Shown here: positions 11,357 to 23,300 of the stretch, in pieces
Numbering within the stretch: the first letter of the stretch is position 1
Layout of the letters: each line of letters starts with the position of its first letter
Assembly: GCA_020747065.1 (NCBI GenBank)
Contig: JAGMVK010000001.1
Location: forward strand, 3,224,001-3,288,000
DNA: 64,000 nucleotides
Source of the DNA: Cadophora sp. MPI-SDFR-AT-0126
Lineage: Eukaryota > Ascomycota > Leotiomycetes > Helotiales > Ploettnerulaceae
Reading direction: 5' to 3'
Notes under the pieces: model-generated
Seen by the model: the letters and a program-made list of their open reading frames with translations, nothing else
Database searches by the model: none
What the model was told of the DNA's origin: nothing
Program-made: the position numbers and the translations under genes

Positions 11357-12901
11357 CTAAGCGTCTTCCATACACGACGACGTCCAAGTTACATCTTTCT
11401 GTACGTGTATATCCTGGGTCGAGCTAATCCCCAGTTCTTCATCACTCCCGTGTCTCTTCATGCTCCCCGGTCCAGTCACATTTGTCGTCAATTCCATCTG
11501 ATCATCGTCCCTTACCTTGACAGTGCCCTGAAGCAAGCTCCAGTCCCTCTTATTCCCGCTCTTTCTATGTCCGGTATCATTTTCCTTCGTGCCTGGAATG
11601 GGTTCTGAAGTGTTTGGATCGGAGGAAGGTTTGTTCGAAGATCCGCCACTCTTCGTCACGATCGTTACCCACCATCGACGGAAGAAGGGAGCAAGTGTTG
11701 GTAAACATGCGCAGACTATGCCGATGTAGGGTTCGCAGCAAGACCAGATAAACAATTGACCCATAGCCCAGGTAAGATCATCTGATGTTATGACGACGTG
11801 AATTGTAGTTATTCGGATGATCGATGCGATGCAGACGCTGGAAAATTCTTCGTTAGCAATGAGGTCGGCGTTTCGTGTTGCTTGGAGGGGTACTCACAAA
11901 CTACCGAGTAACAAGATAAGCATCACAGCCACCTTCTGGCTCCGTGGCATTCGCAGCTTCAGGACTACAACACTAGTTAGCGGATGAGGAGAATAAGGAT
12001 CTGCAGAGTAATGTACTTACTGACGGGTACTGGGACGATCAAAATACACACATCAACCAACATGGCCTAGAAACTAAGTTAGCATTCTCACGTTTGTATC
12101 GTGTGTATTCTCGCATACCCAAATGCCGTTAGCAAAGAAGAACAGGGGAACATTGATGCAACGGCCTGTCGCGCCTGGTGTCGTGTATTGAGTCTGTTAA
12201 ATCCAGTCAGATGAGTGTCCCAATACTAACACCTAAGACAAACCCAAAAGTACTCGAGTGGCTGACATGAGACCAAGATAGTAACGATGACAGTCACACA
12301 GTAGGCTACAACCAGGAAGGAGCAGATCCAGAGCCCCCAGTTCATCTCAAATATTCGGCGATAGAAGAGGATGATAGACAGTTTCGTAAAGCTAACTGCG
12401 ACAGCATAGATCATGACGTACGCAAATAGGATCTGGCTAAGGGTTAGAGAGGGATGGTGAGACATTCAAACGATTAGATACCTTCCAAATCACTGTAAAT
12501 TGAGTCGCGTCTATCGCCCATAAATGTTTTCCCCCACCATACGGAAGACCTGGAATGTTTAAGTACTTTCCATTGAGACAGTGTTCCAGAATCCACTCAT
12601 TTTGAGAAGCTACTTACTGACAAGACAACATATGGCTGTTCCATGGGCAAAGAGCTTAATAATATTAGCAAGATCACAAGTCAAAAACCCATAAAGCTAT
12701 ACATACAAGTCCCACGGCTATACAGTAGTCATCGACAGCTAAAGTAATGCCTTTTTGCATGGTTCTAGCGACAACACGGAGAATGACAAAGATCGTGGCA
12801 ATGACCATAAGGCTGATGACTGCACTTGATATAGCCGCATTCTGGTTCTTAGAGAGGTCGACACCGTCTGGAGTAGGACCAAAGACTCCGCTATTCGACA
12901 T
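11357..12901 (-). CDS. Fungal rhodopsin-like integral membrane protein (PF20684 type)
   Basis: Seven-helix membrane protein of the large ascomycete family that includes Pth11-like proteins; family members are considered receptor-like, ligand unknown. Eight exons: 12901-12707, 12654-12618, 12549-12482, 12432-12244, 12193-12119, 12066-12021, 11964-11898 and 11837-11357. Seven introns of 49-68 nt all keep phase, giving 385 aa. Landmarks: AVDDYCIAVGL after helix 1-2, YGGGKHLWAI, the Q-F-T-V-I-W-K to ILFAYVMIYAV join, KLSIILFYRRIF, CQPLEYFW, the GRCINVPLFFFANGIW helix, PVPVILKLRMPRSQKVAV, and WSCCEPYIGIVCACLPTL as helix 7. The C-terminal ~120 residues form a hydrophilic Ser/Asn/Lys-rich cytoplasmic tail. 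There is no CFEM domain at the N-terminus, so it is the short form. Confidence 0.88.
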
Positions 12902-14471
12902 TTTGGCTGCTGACTTGATTGAGGATAGATGCGAGAGGAAGCAAAGAGAAAGTTGTCAACCGATTCTGGCATATTGAACTTTGCAGCGGCGTCACAGGAA
13001 AAAGACCTTTATACCACAACTCTCGAAGCAGTCTTGCATTTCTTCCTTACCCAACCTTCTCCTGAATCAACATGGCCTTCATGCCAGAATTTTACTTGGG
13101 CAAGGGTCAAGTGTAGATCAATGCCATTTCCAACATGATATCGAAACACCGACATAGTAGGATCCTCGGGAAATGAATATTACTCATGATTAGACGGACC
13201 AAGATCCAACATGCTTTGACCCTTCGTCAATCAATTCTGCTCTACAAGTTTGTTTTTCAATCCAGGCTGCTTCCGAATACTGAGAAAGCAAGCATCTACG
13301 AGTGTTTCTGACCTGCCTTCCTGCAGAACAATGGGGACCCCAGGGATTCAGGCAGCCAATTGGAACATATCGCCAATCCCCCGTAGCAATGTCGTCCCCA
13401 CGGATAGGTTCTGGCGAATCAAATATTCGGAGATTTATTTGGAAACATGATTGGTCTCCGCTTTTCACCAACAATTGGCGTCTCGGGGAATAGATGAGAC
13501 CTTCCGCTGGCACCAATGCTGCAAGTTTTATAATCCTACAGAGATGATCGGGACTTTCTCTGGAGTCTGTAATGATTTTGTGAATCCCTCCCCGCTACAA
13601 ACTTTGGAGCTTTTGTGGGCGTACAAGCAATCATTTTCACATGTAGGTTGACTAAGTACACCAATGGCACAAGTCAAGCGTGAGAGAACCCTCCGAAGTG
13701 AAGTCGTGCTATCATGCCGGATCTTTGCTTTTCTCTGACCAAGAGGGTAAAAGCAACTTTTATTCGGCGGCTCCACATGCCACCCTTGTACCGCACGGAT
13801 GCAGGCTTCGGTTCGGCACGCAAGCATACATGCAGGGGTATAACGATACAGAAGACTTGACGAGACTGATCAGATAGTCAGAGACCGCTTGATAGTGAGC
13901 ATTCCCCATAGGTAGTCACACTTCTTCGACATTTGATTCTTGAAAGTTACTGAGCATCGTTGGCCATTGAAAAAGAGAGATCCACTGTGAAAATGTAAAC
14001 TTCTTAATGCAGCGACAGCGTTCGCTTGAGCCATCCACCTGGTTCACGACAACCTGGTAGGTTTTGTTGGTAAACTGCACCTGGTCCTGCAGGAGCGATC
14101 TGCCACATCCGCTCATTAGGAGGCAAAAGTCCGAAGAAATGGCACGAGGGAGGATTCTAGACTCCAAGATAGGTCAGGGAGCTCCACCCACCTGTTTTCT
14201 TCAGCAGCGTTGTCTGATCCTACCCGCTTTCCCGAGCACCAACTGCTAGGATCCATTTTCACAAGACCAATAGCAGTCAATGAGACGGTGGGTCACCAAC
14301 AGTCAAAGCAATATAGAGATAACAGAGCTAGCCCTCCTTGACTCTGAGGCAAAAAGGTCAGTCTAACACTCATGTCTCTTCTCCCTTCTTACTTCTGCTG
14401 TGTGACTTACCTGCCATTCCTTGTCCATCCCAGGCACTAAATTTGACGCAAAAGATCCGACTAATCTGACA
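12902..14471. promoter_or_regulatory. Divergent intergenic region (rhodopsin-like protein / BVMO)
   Basis: About 1.57 kb between two divergent start codons, so it should carry both promoters. A TCCCAG acceptor-like site at about 14433 could end a 5'-UTR intron of the monooxygenase. Small open frames inside have no recognisable domain. Confidence 0.4.
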
Positions 14472-16542
14472 ATGGGTAATGACGGGAAAGCTATTCCAAA
14501 TGGAAAGAGCCGCCCAAGCTGGCTCTCGGAGCAGCCCATCTTGACACGCAGGAAGCTGAGGATGGTATGTATTGGGGCCGGGTACTCTGGATTGACCCTT
14601 GCGCACAAGGTTCAACATGAACAGAAGTTGGAGGAAGTCATCGATTTCACAATCTATGAGAAGAACCCTGACGTCGGTGGTACATGGTAAGCTTGATCCC
14701 CAACACGATCAGTTGTTGTCTAGACACAGCTTTTAAACCCCCTCAGTATTTGACTCGTGTCCATCTTGAACGGAAAACGCCAATGAATACTGACTTTGGA
14801 AATTCCGCAATAGGTACGAGAACAAGTATCCAGGAGCAGCATGTGACATTCCATCCAGTGAGTGTCCAAATGAATACCTGTGAACAATCGTTCTCACCGC
14901 CGCAAAGATGCATACACGTTCTTGTTCGAGCCCAACCCAGACTGGTCCATGTTCTACTCTCCAGCACAAGAGATTCACGCGTACATCAAACGAACTGCGG
15001 AGAAATACAACTTGACGAAGAATGTACAATTCAACTCCAAGGTGCTCGAAACAGTCTGGGATCAGGAAGCGGGAAAGTGGAGAATCATGATCGAGAAAGA
15101 AGGCAAAGTCATTGAAGATGAAGCAGATATACTTGTTAATGGAGCTGGCTTCCTGAAGTCAGCCCCTACTTTCCTCCTTAGTTCGATTTTATGCTGACCA
15201 AAGGTCCCAGTAAGTGGAAATGGCCCAGAATCCCAGGCCTTGATAGATTCAAAGGAAAATTATTGCACAGTGCCAGTTGGTAAGCAATATGTAGCCAAAT
15301 TTTCTTGATGTCTCAAATCACTAACATTTGATAGGGACAACACGTACGAGTGGGAAGACAAAAGAGTTGCAGTCATCGGTAACGGCTCATCTGGTCTTCA
15401 GATTGTTCCAGCAATGCAACCCAAAGTTTCGAAAATGGTCAACTACTGTCGTGGCCCCACCTGGATATCTGTCAACTTCTGTGCGGACAAGGCTAGGGAC
15501 GGGAAGAACTTCAAGTATTCCGAGGAAGAGAAGAAGGCATTTAGAGAAGATCCTAAAGCTTTGTTTGCACTTCGTAAAGAGCTTGAGGTATCGTAAGTAT
15601 CACAGGACTTTTAATCTTCTGATCCTCACTCTCAATTTTGACAAGTGTCCGACTAATAGTTGATGTAGCGTGAATGCGTTTTTCTTCGGAATGTACGTTG
15701 GCCACCCCTTTCAACAAGGACTAGAGACTGCATGTAAGGAGCAGACGCTCGAGATTCTCAAAAACCAACCCGAGTTAGCATCGAAGATGATTCCGGAATT
15801 CCACCCTGGATGCCGCCGTTTGTCGCCAGCTGATGGTTATCTCGAGGCCGTGCAGCAAGAAAATACTTCAGTTGTGTGGTCGCCCATCGAAGCCATCACC
15901 AAGAGAGGCATTCTCACAAAAGATGGCAAGGAGGAAGGATTCGACCTGATCGTCTGTGCAACTGGCTTCGATACGTCTTTCATCCCTCCCTGGAAATTGG
16001 TGGGATTGGAGGGAGCCACACTCGACAAGCGATGGGAAGTCAACCCCGATGCATTCTTTTCAGTCCAGGTCGACTCAATGCCCAATTATTTCATGTACAA
16101 TGGACCCAATGCGGTCATCTCGCATGGCTCGGTTCTCACTCAGATATCTTGGACAAGCGACTACATCCTCCGATGGGCCAAGAAGATCGCCGAGCAAGAT
16201 CTCGAGTCCGTCACACCGAAAGCCAAATCTGTCGCCGATTTCAATGCTTACTCACAAGAATTTCTCAAGCGAACTGTTTGGGGTGATCGATGCAGATCCT
16301 GGTACAAGAATGGCAAGGAGAGTGGCATTGTGACGGGCACTTATGCGGGCACAATTCTACATTTCAAAGATCTTTTGAATAACATTGGGCATGAACATTT
16401 TGACATCGTGTCGAGAAGCAGTAACTCGTTCAGATGGCTTGGAAATGGACAGAGTTTGCACGATCAGGATGGCTTTGGAGATTTGGCATACTATATGAAT
16501 GAGGATGAGATGTTATCTTCAGCAACCAATGCTCAGAGTTAG
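14472..16542 (+). CDS. FAD-dependent Baeyer-Villiger-type monooxygenase
   Basis: NADPH- and FAD-dependent monooxygenase inserting oxygen next to ketones (class I BVMO-like); substrate unknown. Six exons: 14472-14686, 14814-14857, 14908-15157, 15211-15279, 15335-15592 and 15669-16542, all in phase, 569 aa. FAD Rossmann motif GAGYSG at residues 35-40; NPDVGGTW then YENKYPGAACDIPS across introns. The BVMO fingerprint FKGKLLHSASW is at 183-193, matching FxGxxxHxxxW. The NADPH Rossmann GNGSSG is at 208-213, and DLIVCATGFDTSF comes late. This set separates it from plain flavin N-hydroxylases. Intron 2 (14858-14907) ends in AAAG and gives PSNAYTF where relatives often have PSHxYTF. Upstream in-frame codons to 14421 lack an ATG, so the start at MGNDGKAI is chosen. 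Confidence 0.92.
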
Positions 16543-17461
16543 CTTCAAAATATGTACATCTGACACTTATTACTAGTGAATTGTCTGTCTTCCTTGACAC
16601 TGACTTGAAATTCTACTGTAAAGTGTTCAGATCGCCGGCCGACTTCTCTAATGGTGACCGATATCTAGGGATAAAATGGACTTGGGTACGCTCATGATTT
16701 TAGCCCCAGAGTTGCCCATTCTTAGCACTAGGTGTCAACGTCCAACAGCGGGTTCTTCGACGAGTTTAATGCACAGTTGGGGTTTCCTCCGTCAATTCCA
16801 CCACCTTCCCGCATTCGGAAAGGTTCCTTTAAGCTCCACACTTTCATGTTCACCTAGGTTTCAGAAGTTCCCACGGCACTATTTCTTAGACGATGAAAGA
16901 ACCTTGGATAAAAATATTGGTGGTGCAGATGGATATATGAGCTGTTATAGCTGGGCTTGGCCGAATTTTCAGCTTTGGAGTTCGAGCTTTGAGGGTGAAA
17001 CGGTGGACTCGGAACTGGCTGCGGAAATGACCAAAGTGCGTCAAGATTTTTCTAGGTACCATACATGACCGAATGTAGTATTGGCTAGCCGCTCATCAAA
17101 GCTTTCCATCAGTACTCGTGAGATAGGGGCATTTTGAATATCTTGAAGACTGAGACAAGAAAATGCTTCTGACAGGCTGATGAGAAAGGATTAGCCAGAG
17201 AATTTTATATTCTACATTAGTCTTTTACTTTTCTGTATCGTTGTATCATCTGAACGTCTATATATGTATAAACAAACCTGATTCGATCTTGTTTTTGCAC
17301 AAGCCCTACCCGCCTAAGTGGGAGCCCCTGTATGTATATGCTTGTATCCCAACACCCCAACACCCAAAACACCCATTCCAAATCATCTCCAAATCCAATA
17401 GATAGAGTACATTTCCAACCATTACTTCCCAACGCGTAGAATTATTTTGCTCAATCCCTTT
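16543..17461. other. Convergent intergenic region
   Basis: Shared 3' flanks of the monooxygenase (+) and GT2 gene (-). The 130-codon frame at 16676-17068 has no domain, no nearby intron partner and mixed composition, so I do not call it. Confidence 0.5.
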
Positions 17462-20326
17462 CTACCAAGTAAAAGTCATCAACGCAGGATTCAATGCAAT
17501 CGGCAACAAAAAATGACTAACGACCACCGAACACAGCGGGAATATCGGCACGAAATCCCTAATCTGCCACTGCCACGGCACATAATTGGCACAGACAATC
17601 ATACCAATCGCACTTCCAAAACAGAATATGAACGTGATTTTGAAGCGCTTGAAGAGTCGTGGCAGTTCTTCGAAGAAGACTACGGTTTCAACTTCTTTTG
17701 CAGTTGCGCCCCATGTCATGTCGATTTCGAAGAAGTGCGAGAGGAGGGACTGGGAGACGTGTAGGGAGATTCCGCCGAGGAAGATGGTCATTAGGAGGAG
17801 CCATTTGAAGTTTTCGAAGACTAGGAGGGGAGAACGAGATGTTAGTCGAGTGGTGTTGTGAGGAGTGTGAGGAAGGGCTTGGGAGGGGAATGAAACTTAC
17901 GACCCCCAATGAGATCTCCTCTCCCGAGTCTGTAGCGTAGGATGGCGAGGGATACATTGCCCAGTGCGCTGAAGACGAGGATGAGTGAGAAGAAGACTCT
18001 GAATGAGTCCAGGTAGTATTTGTCCAGATGTCCGTTGAACCAACCAATGAGGAAATAATTCGCTACTGTGAGAATCCAAGACGCGCCGATGGCATAGTAG
18101 GTTCCGATGTACGACAGAATGGTAATCTTTGACGTGAACCGAATATTCGACGTGATAAACTTCAGGAAAAGTGGTGTTAATGGCCCACGGGTGAGCCAGA
18201 GTCGAAAAGGATGGAATAATAACTCGTTGCATCCGTAGGCGTATTTCTCCCAGCGATTCAGTTCGTCGTAGACTGTAAGTGAGACTCCTTCTTTGAAACC
18301 ATCGCCCGTGTATGCTCCGAGACGGATGATGTAGCCTTCAACTTGCAAGCGGAGAGACATATCAAAGTCTTCTGAGACATGTGATTCGGACCAAAATTTC
18401 TCGTAGCCGTCCTCGTCTTTGTATACTACTTGCTGTAGTGCAGACCAACGGAGAATTGCATTGTGGCCGACAAAAGGTGCCACGTCGCCGTTGGCAACGG
18501 TGAAGCAGATTGCGGTATAGATGAGATTAGTAAAGAATGTGATACTGAAATGATCGTGTCAGTCATGAGGTGGCATGTAAATGCAGAAACATAAAGTAAA
18601 TTGTTGAAACAAGGGCGGTAGTACGTACCCGTTCTCGAAGAAACTGTCGGTTACTTGCATGACCCCTGAGGAGTACTGCAAAATCCCGACCTCAGGCGAT
18701 TGCTCCATCTCAGTTGCTGCATCAAGCAAGCAGTCTTGTGGTACCCGAGTATCTGAGTCGATCAACAAGATGTAGTCACCCACGCGGATGTTACCTTCCG
18801 CCCAGGCACGTCCCTCTTCCTCGGCCAGAACCTCCGTGAGACATACGCCGTAGGCTTCCTGTTCTTCTTCCGGAGCCCAACTTTGGTGACGTCCAATCTT
18901 GAGCAGCTTCTCTTCGATTTTGTTGCTGATCATCAGAGCGTAATTCATATTTGATGCTTTCTTGAACTTTCCCTTTCGAACGAATCTCTTCTGGCCATTA
19001 TCTTTTTCGCCTTTTTCCGGGTTGGGGTTGTGAGGCGGTCGAGCTACCCAACCGATGTTGTGCTCCTGATAAAAATTACGTCGAGCCTGGGCCTCTGACT
19101 CGGGAAGAAGTTGCATGCCGTCATCGTTAACGAAAATGTTTGAGGAACCACCCTGCATCTCGTAGGTCGCCATCGCAGCTTTGAGAGACAAGACAGTGGG
19201 CATGATGACCCCGATTAGACCTTCTTTGTAGACAGGCATCTGAATAGTGACGTGAGGAAGGGTGTCGTCGTGTTCGACCCGGGGAGGTGCCTTGCCGGAA
19301 TAGAATTTGGAGTTCTTCTTCAGCTGATTGACTGGGCCGATAATCTGAGCAATGTTGGTGATGACAATCTGCATAAAGAAGAGAGAAACAAAGATCTGAG
19401 CTGGAAGGACGACGAGGAGTGTAAGGCGTCGGTAATCTCCATCGACTGCGATCTCCTGTGCCAAACCTCTAGCACCCAGCCCCATTGCACTAAAGAGAAG
19501 TGTCAAGGTGAGACCCACGATTATGGGGTTGATCAGAAGTGTTTTCCGTTTGGTTTCCATCATGGCAGCTTCGATCTCGGCAGGAGAAAGCGTTCCTTCA
19601 GACACTCCGAGCGCTTGAGCGGCTAAGTTCCACTCTTTCTTCAGCCACCCATCCACTGGCCCCCAAATATTGAGTACAATCTTGGCCTCGATGTCGAACC
19701 CCCGCGTGAACAATTCGTTTGGATCATCACCCCAAAGTACTAAGAGCTTCTCATCCATGACGAAGGCGGCAAGTTGGTTCTTCTTGCACTCGTGCAGGTA
19801 TTCGAGAGAAGGAATGAGTTGCACACGATGACCTCCACCGAGTGGGACGAAGTCGTTACTGATTGCCTTATCAATCATGGTCTCCAATATGTATTGAATG
19901 AAGAACGTGTTGTAAGTTATGGCACACTGGATGATCATATTAGCAGGCACTTTCGAAAATTCCCATAGGATAGCTTACTTTCACATTCATCCTCGTCATC
20001 TGTCTGAAGAACATCGATTCATCCAACCCCTCAGGCGCGAACGTGTAATTCTCCCTATCTCTTTTGTACACAGCCCCTTCAAATGGCTGCTCCTCAGTCA
20101 AATTCTTCATACATAGGTTGTGGTAGAGCCAACTGGCTGTGACGCTGCCATTTATTTCAATGAGAGTCTCCCTGGACTCATTTCGAAAGTCCCCGTGAAA
20201 AAAGTAATTTCGCCATTTTTCTTTCGTAAGGTGGACTTTTCGGCCTTTTCCTGTGAGAGTAGATCCTTGAGGAATCGTACCATCTCCTTTCGTCGGGAAG
20301 AAATACCCAAAAACCCTCTGCATCAT
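17462..20326 (-). CDS. Type-2 glycosyltransferase, multi-pass (ZtGT2-like)
   Basis: Processive membrane GT2 of the fungal group containing Zymoseptoria tritici GT2, needed there for hyphal growth on solid surfaces; the polysaccharide made is unresolved. Exons 20326-19979, 19926-18629, 18544-17901 and 17820-17462 join in phase to 882 aa. The soluble N-terminal part is followed by two helices (LLINPIIVGLTLTLLFSA and LTLLVVLPAQIFVSLFF). The catalytic domain has HVTIQMPVYKEG, NIFVNDDGMQ, the metal-binding DSD in YILLIDSDTRVP (about residue 508), and SEDFDMSL (about 606). The NRWEKYAYG motif is the Q/RxxRW-like acceptor site. At least five further helices follow. It is not a canonical chitin synthase: the QRRRW signature is absent. 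Introns are 52, 84 and 80 nt. Confidence 0.88.
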
Positions 20327-23300
20327 AATTTCGTTTTTTGCTCGGACATGGAATAGGTTGGAAGGAATGTCAGTCGAGCTTATCGTACGAACAAGAGGCT
20401 TGCAGAAACGAAAAGGGAAAAGAGAAGAAAACGAAGGAATGCTGAGAAAGAGACGGCAGGACAGGTGCTCCCAAAGTTATATGAGATACGTCGACAGCAA
20501 GAAAATTCGGTCTCCCGCATCGTAGCTGAAGACTGATATCAATAGAATGGAGACGGGCAGCGAGAAAACCCCACTCACCATCCACTTGGCAGGGGCAGAC
20601 CACTGCACTGCTTGAGAAGTGCAATAGACAAAGTTGCATGCATATGCCGGGAAAGTGGTGCCGTGCTGGGCTGCCATAGTTGAAATGTAGCACCGCATTG
20701 AGACTTGAAGCAGTTTAGAGGCTCCCCAGTTCTCTGCTGGTGTGTTGACCCGCACATGTGCTGTCAATTTTGCCTGCGTGTATGAGCCCGGTTTCGTGGC
20801 CGCAATGCTTGAACCTAGCGTCATGACCATGTAGAACCAGTCAACACATCTCACCAAGACTTGTAGGCAATAGCCTGTGAGACTCCCATAGTCTCTGAAG
20901 GACGTGTAGGGGACTAGTTAAGTCATAACGCCGGCTGGGTAAGCGAGGTGCGTGGCGCCGATGCTAGTTCCCGCCTGCGACCATGTAGTCCTTGTGGAGA
21001 AATATACTAAGTAATTATGGACACATCTAAAGGACCAATATGACGGCTTGGCACTTCTGGATTATGCTAGATTAGTCCTCCCCACCCCCGATCGAGCCGC
21101 CTTGATCTTTCCAGCATGCTCGCAGCCTCGGGACTATGAGGTCTCAACAGATGCTCTGTAGGGCGATTTCCAGAAGATTGAAGCTTGACGTGAAGAAAAA
21201 TAAGCCCATTTTATTTGTACTAATGATGATGAGTACAAGTTCGACTCGACATTGGACTTATCTTGCTGCGGCGGATGGCAGACTTCGGTTGACCCGCTGT
21301 AGCATTTCGCCCTCTTTGGTGGCCTTACTCCACTCAACCAAAAGTTTGCAGTCCGTCAAAGCTTGAACAGTGTCAATGATGAGTAGTGATCACCGAGATG
21401 TGGCGCGCACAAAATTGCAGCCACGGTTTGCGGAAGGGTGGTATCTTCTCGGCTGGAGTGTTCCACGAACTGCAGTTGCCTCGATTAATATAATGTAGCC
21501 AAGTATCGGAAATCGATAGCAGTCCGTTCGTAGTCGAGGTGTTGATTTCCAGCCGCCCCGAGTCCATCGTGCTAAGTGTATCCTGCCCGTTTGCCATCAT
21601 TGATGCAGAGGCGAGATTTGAGGCTGCGGGAACGGCATGTGGAAATTGATAAGGAGCTGAGAATCTCTTGGTGGGAAAAATGTCCGCTGTTTCACGACAT
21701 AATGGACTAGATGGATTGCATCCAAGATTCGAAGATTCGATGTGTCATTTCCGACCCCACTGGGCAGGAATGCTTCCAAAAGCCATACCAGATATTCCAG
21801 TGATGTATCATCATCATGTCGAGGAGGGCCGAAATAGATCTTACTATTCCATTTCCACCCTTGAATGCTGACATATAAGACGACGGAGATTTGCCTCTGG
21901 ATAGCGGCGAAAGGTCTGGGGCTTCAGCGGACTTTGGACCTAATGAGACGCCAAGACCAACGAGTAGTTTTCCTGAGGTCGAGAAAGTGCACCCTCTTTG
22001 GCACAGACGTTTCCAGGTACTATAACGACGAAGCTCGCCAGTTAATGGCCAAGCCAGCAGATGTGTCAGCCCCTTGGTCTTAACAGCCTCAAGCCTAGGG
22101 GTTTTGGGAGAAATGCTCCTAGTGGCGAGTGTCGGGATAACGCACGCGAGCCAAATTCTTCTCAAGTCTCGCTCACTCTCCTAGCCCGAGAGTTGAAGCT
22201 GTAGCATATATTTGCGGCTCATCACTATAGTGGGGGAGTTGCGATTGGGTGCCAAAGCTCGACGGCGCTGCTGATAGGCAATGGACATGGCAACGCTAGA
22301 TTTTTTTCATCGGGAGCAAGCGTGCCATGCATTCACAAGTACCGGGTACCTGCAGTGCAACGAGTAAGGGGGAAACTTGTTCCCGGTTTGAGGTTGAAGT
22401 GGATGAGTTGACGTTGAACTTGAGTTTCGTTTTCGCGTCGGGACAATGGAGTGGCTTCAGCGCTTGCAGGGGATCTCAACTCCCCTCGCCTCGGTTGTTG
22501 TATCCATGCTCAAAATATGAGATTCTGACCTGGTGCTCTTGAAAGCAAAGAGATTGAAATGTAAACATGTATATTTGTTCCTTTCATAGACTAAGGTTAC
22601 CCACTTTGGACAAATGATATAATCCCAAGTCCTGAGTTAATTAATTTTTACATCCTGTCCGAATTTGTGCAGCCCAGCCTTGGTGTCCTTCAGTAGGTAC
22701 TGCCAATGTCAATAAAGAACTCAATGCAGACTTCCTCTGTTTCTTATGTCCACTGCAGGTAGAAAGAAAAACTCACATCTGCACTGCAGAGATCCTTCAT
22801 GAATCCGGTCAATTACATCGGGATATTGAAAGTCGCTTGCTCTCAGCAGGCAGACCTGGGACACTGTCGTCTCACCAGAGAGAGATCTCGTTTTGACTGA
22901 GCTTTAGGCTATAAATGAAGTTCTCATTTGAACGAGACATCTTTTCCTTCTCTATGGTACTTCTCTTTGGTAAAAAGCAACTGAGCCTAAAACTCTCCCA
23001 GCTTCCACCGTAGCAGTCTGCCAATCCATAACACGTACTGTACATGGATGCGGCTAGGAACAAATCAATTTTTCAGCATCAATTGCAGCTATTACTCTCT
23101 CTGAACAACCAGGAAAGGCATTATGCGGCTTGGTAGAACATTCTCTGCAACAAAATTATGGTCCAAAGACCCCTCATGATCCTCAAGGAAAGAGCTTCGG
23201 GTTACGGGAATAAATCATTCATCAATGGGTGACCATGATGCTGCCTGCTTGCCTATTTAGGGAGCTTTGACAGGGCTAGCACTCATCACGCCTTCTAAAC

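Noticed and set aside
5805..16542. Secondary-metabolite gene cluster
   Set aside because: No PKS, NRPS, terpene or other backbone enzyme is visible within the window.
16676..17068. 130-codon plus-strand frame between the BVMO and GT2 genes
   Set aside because: No recognisable domain, no intron partner and no codon pattern like neighbouring genes.
17462..20326. Chitin synthase
   Set aside because: The QRRRW signature and chitin-synthase domain motifs are missing; the motif set fits the ZtGT2 group instead.
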